From: an uncultured Flavobacteriales bacterium
GTDB taxonomy: Bacteria; Bacteroidota; Bacteroidia; Flavobacteriales; UBA1820
Direction: 5' to 3'
DNA: 21,912 bases
NCBI GenBank assembly: GCA_902478645.1
Contig: CABSLV010000026.1
Span: 1-21,912 of the forward strand
Part shown: piece after piece, positions 21,789 to 21,912 of the stretch
How the letters are laid out: each line of letters begins with the position of its first letter
How positions within the stretch are numbered: the first letter of the stretch is position 1
Made by a program: the position numbers and the translations under genes
The notes under the pieces: model-generated
What the model saw: the letters and a program-made list of their open reading frames with translations, nothing else
Databases searched by the model: none
What the model was told of the DNA's origin: nothing

Positions 21789-21796
21789 CAAAGGTA
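21789..21796 (-). promoter_or_regulatory. Promoter -7 element of the ThrE-type operon
   Basis: The minus strand reads TACCTTTG, a perfect TAnnTTTG. Transcription should start near 21782, giving a leader of about 55 nt to the GTG at 21727. This element decides the start codon, because the longer frame would begin upstream of the transcript. Confidence 0.7.
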
Positions 21797-21865
21797 CGGC
21801 ACGGGGCGTTGTCGGACAACAGCGGGGAGAAGTTTTCCGGCTGTGGGTACATTCTCTGGGGTCGG

Positions 21866-21912
21866 GCAAGCGAAAGCCCGGCAGGGGTTCCCCCTGCCGG
21901 GCTTTCGCTTGC
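21866..21912. repeat. Perfect 22-bp inverted repeat at the right edge
   Basis: Bases 21866-21887 pair perfectly with 21891-21912 around a TTC loop. The arm runs GCAAGCGAAAGCCCGGCAGG and on to 21887. It may continue past the window. The outer bases match the hairpin at 15038-15090, and the inner CCCGGCAGG block matches the fabD terminator stem. It could terminate a gene beyond the edge or be a dispersed hairpin repeat. Confidence 0.85.

Overview
The window looks like a chromosomal segment from a GC-rich member of the Bacteroidales, most likely an Alistipes-like Rikenellaceae. Three observations support this. Perfect or near-perfect copies of the Bacteroidetes -7 promoter element TAnnTTTG lie in front of several genes, Shine-Dalgarno sequences are largely absent, and the arginine genes are of the Bacteroidetes type (an N-succinyl/N-acetylornithine transcarbamylase, and a GNAT protein in front of argG). 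The genus is an inference. No tRNA, rRNA, insertion sequence, phage gene or CRISPR array was seen.

Layout. 1-267: a short candidate small RNA with its own promoter and a strong terminator. 268-1733 (minus): a small secreted TonB C-terminal-domain protein broken by one in-frame TGA, then fabD. 2078-7288 (plus): a five-gene heterodisulfide-reductase-like electron-transfer cluster. It encodes HdrC, HdrB, a short HdrA, a mini-HdrC, and a 605-residue membrane protein that carries a NarI-like membrane part, two [4Fe-4S] sites and two CCG domains. 7483-16022 (plus): most of the arginine pathway. It starts with a 290-nt leader carrying two short Arg-containing ORFs, then a GNAT glutamate N-acyltransferase candidate, argG, a rhodanese lipoprotein, argC, argD, a nicotinamidase-like hydrolase, a DUF3267 membrane protein, argF' and argB. 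16045-19157: rpe, thiL and hemW. 19201-20435: a TauE/SafE permease with its DUF1634 partner. 20454-21727 (minus): a split ThrE-type amino-acid exporter. The window ends in a perfect 22-bp hairpin.

How the parts work together. The arginine genes supply acylation of glutamate (GNAT), phosphorylation (ArgB), reduction (ArgC), transamination (ArgD), carbamoylation of the still-acylated ornithine (ArgF') and argininosuccinate synthesis (ArgG). argH, a deacylase, carbamoyl-phosphate synthase and argR are not in the window. The Hdr-like cluster has the parts to move electrons from an unidentified soluble donor or thiol/disulfide couple through flavin and Fe-S centres to the quinone pool. No hydrogenase, formate dehydrogenase or Flx partner is beside it.

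Most interesting points: the Hdr-like complex of unknown substrate; an attenuation-like leader in front of the arginine operon; Ala90 in ArgF' at the position that sets succinyl versus acetyl specificity; a tandem promoter duplication with probable leaderless transcription of argB; and two long perfect hairpins that share the same outer bases.
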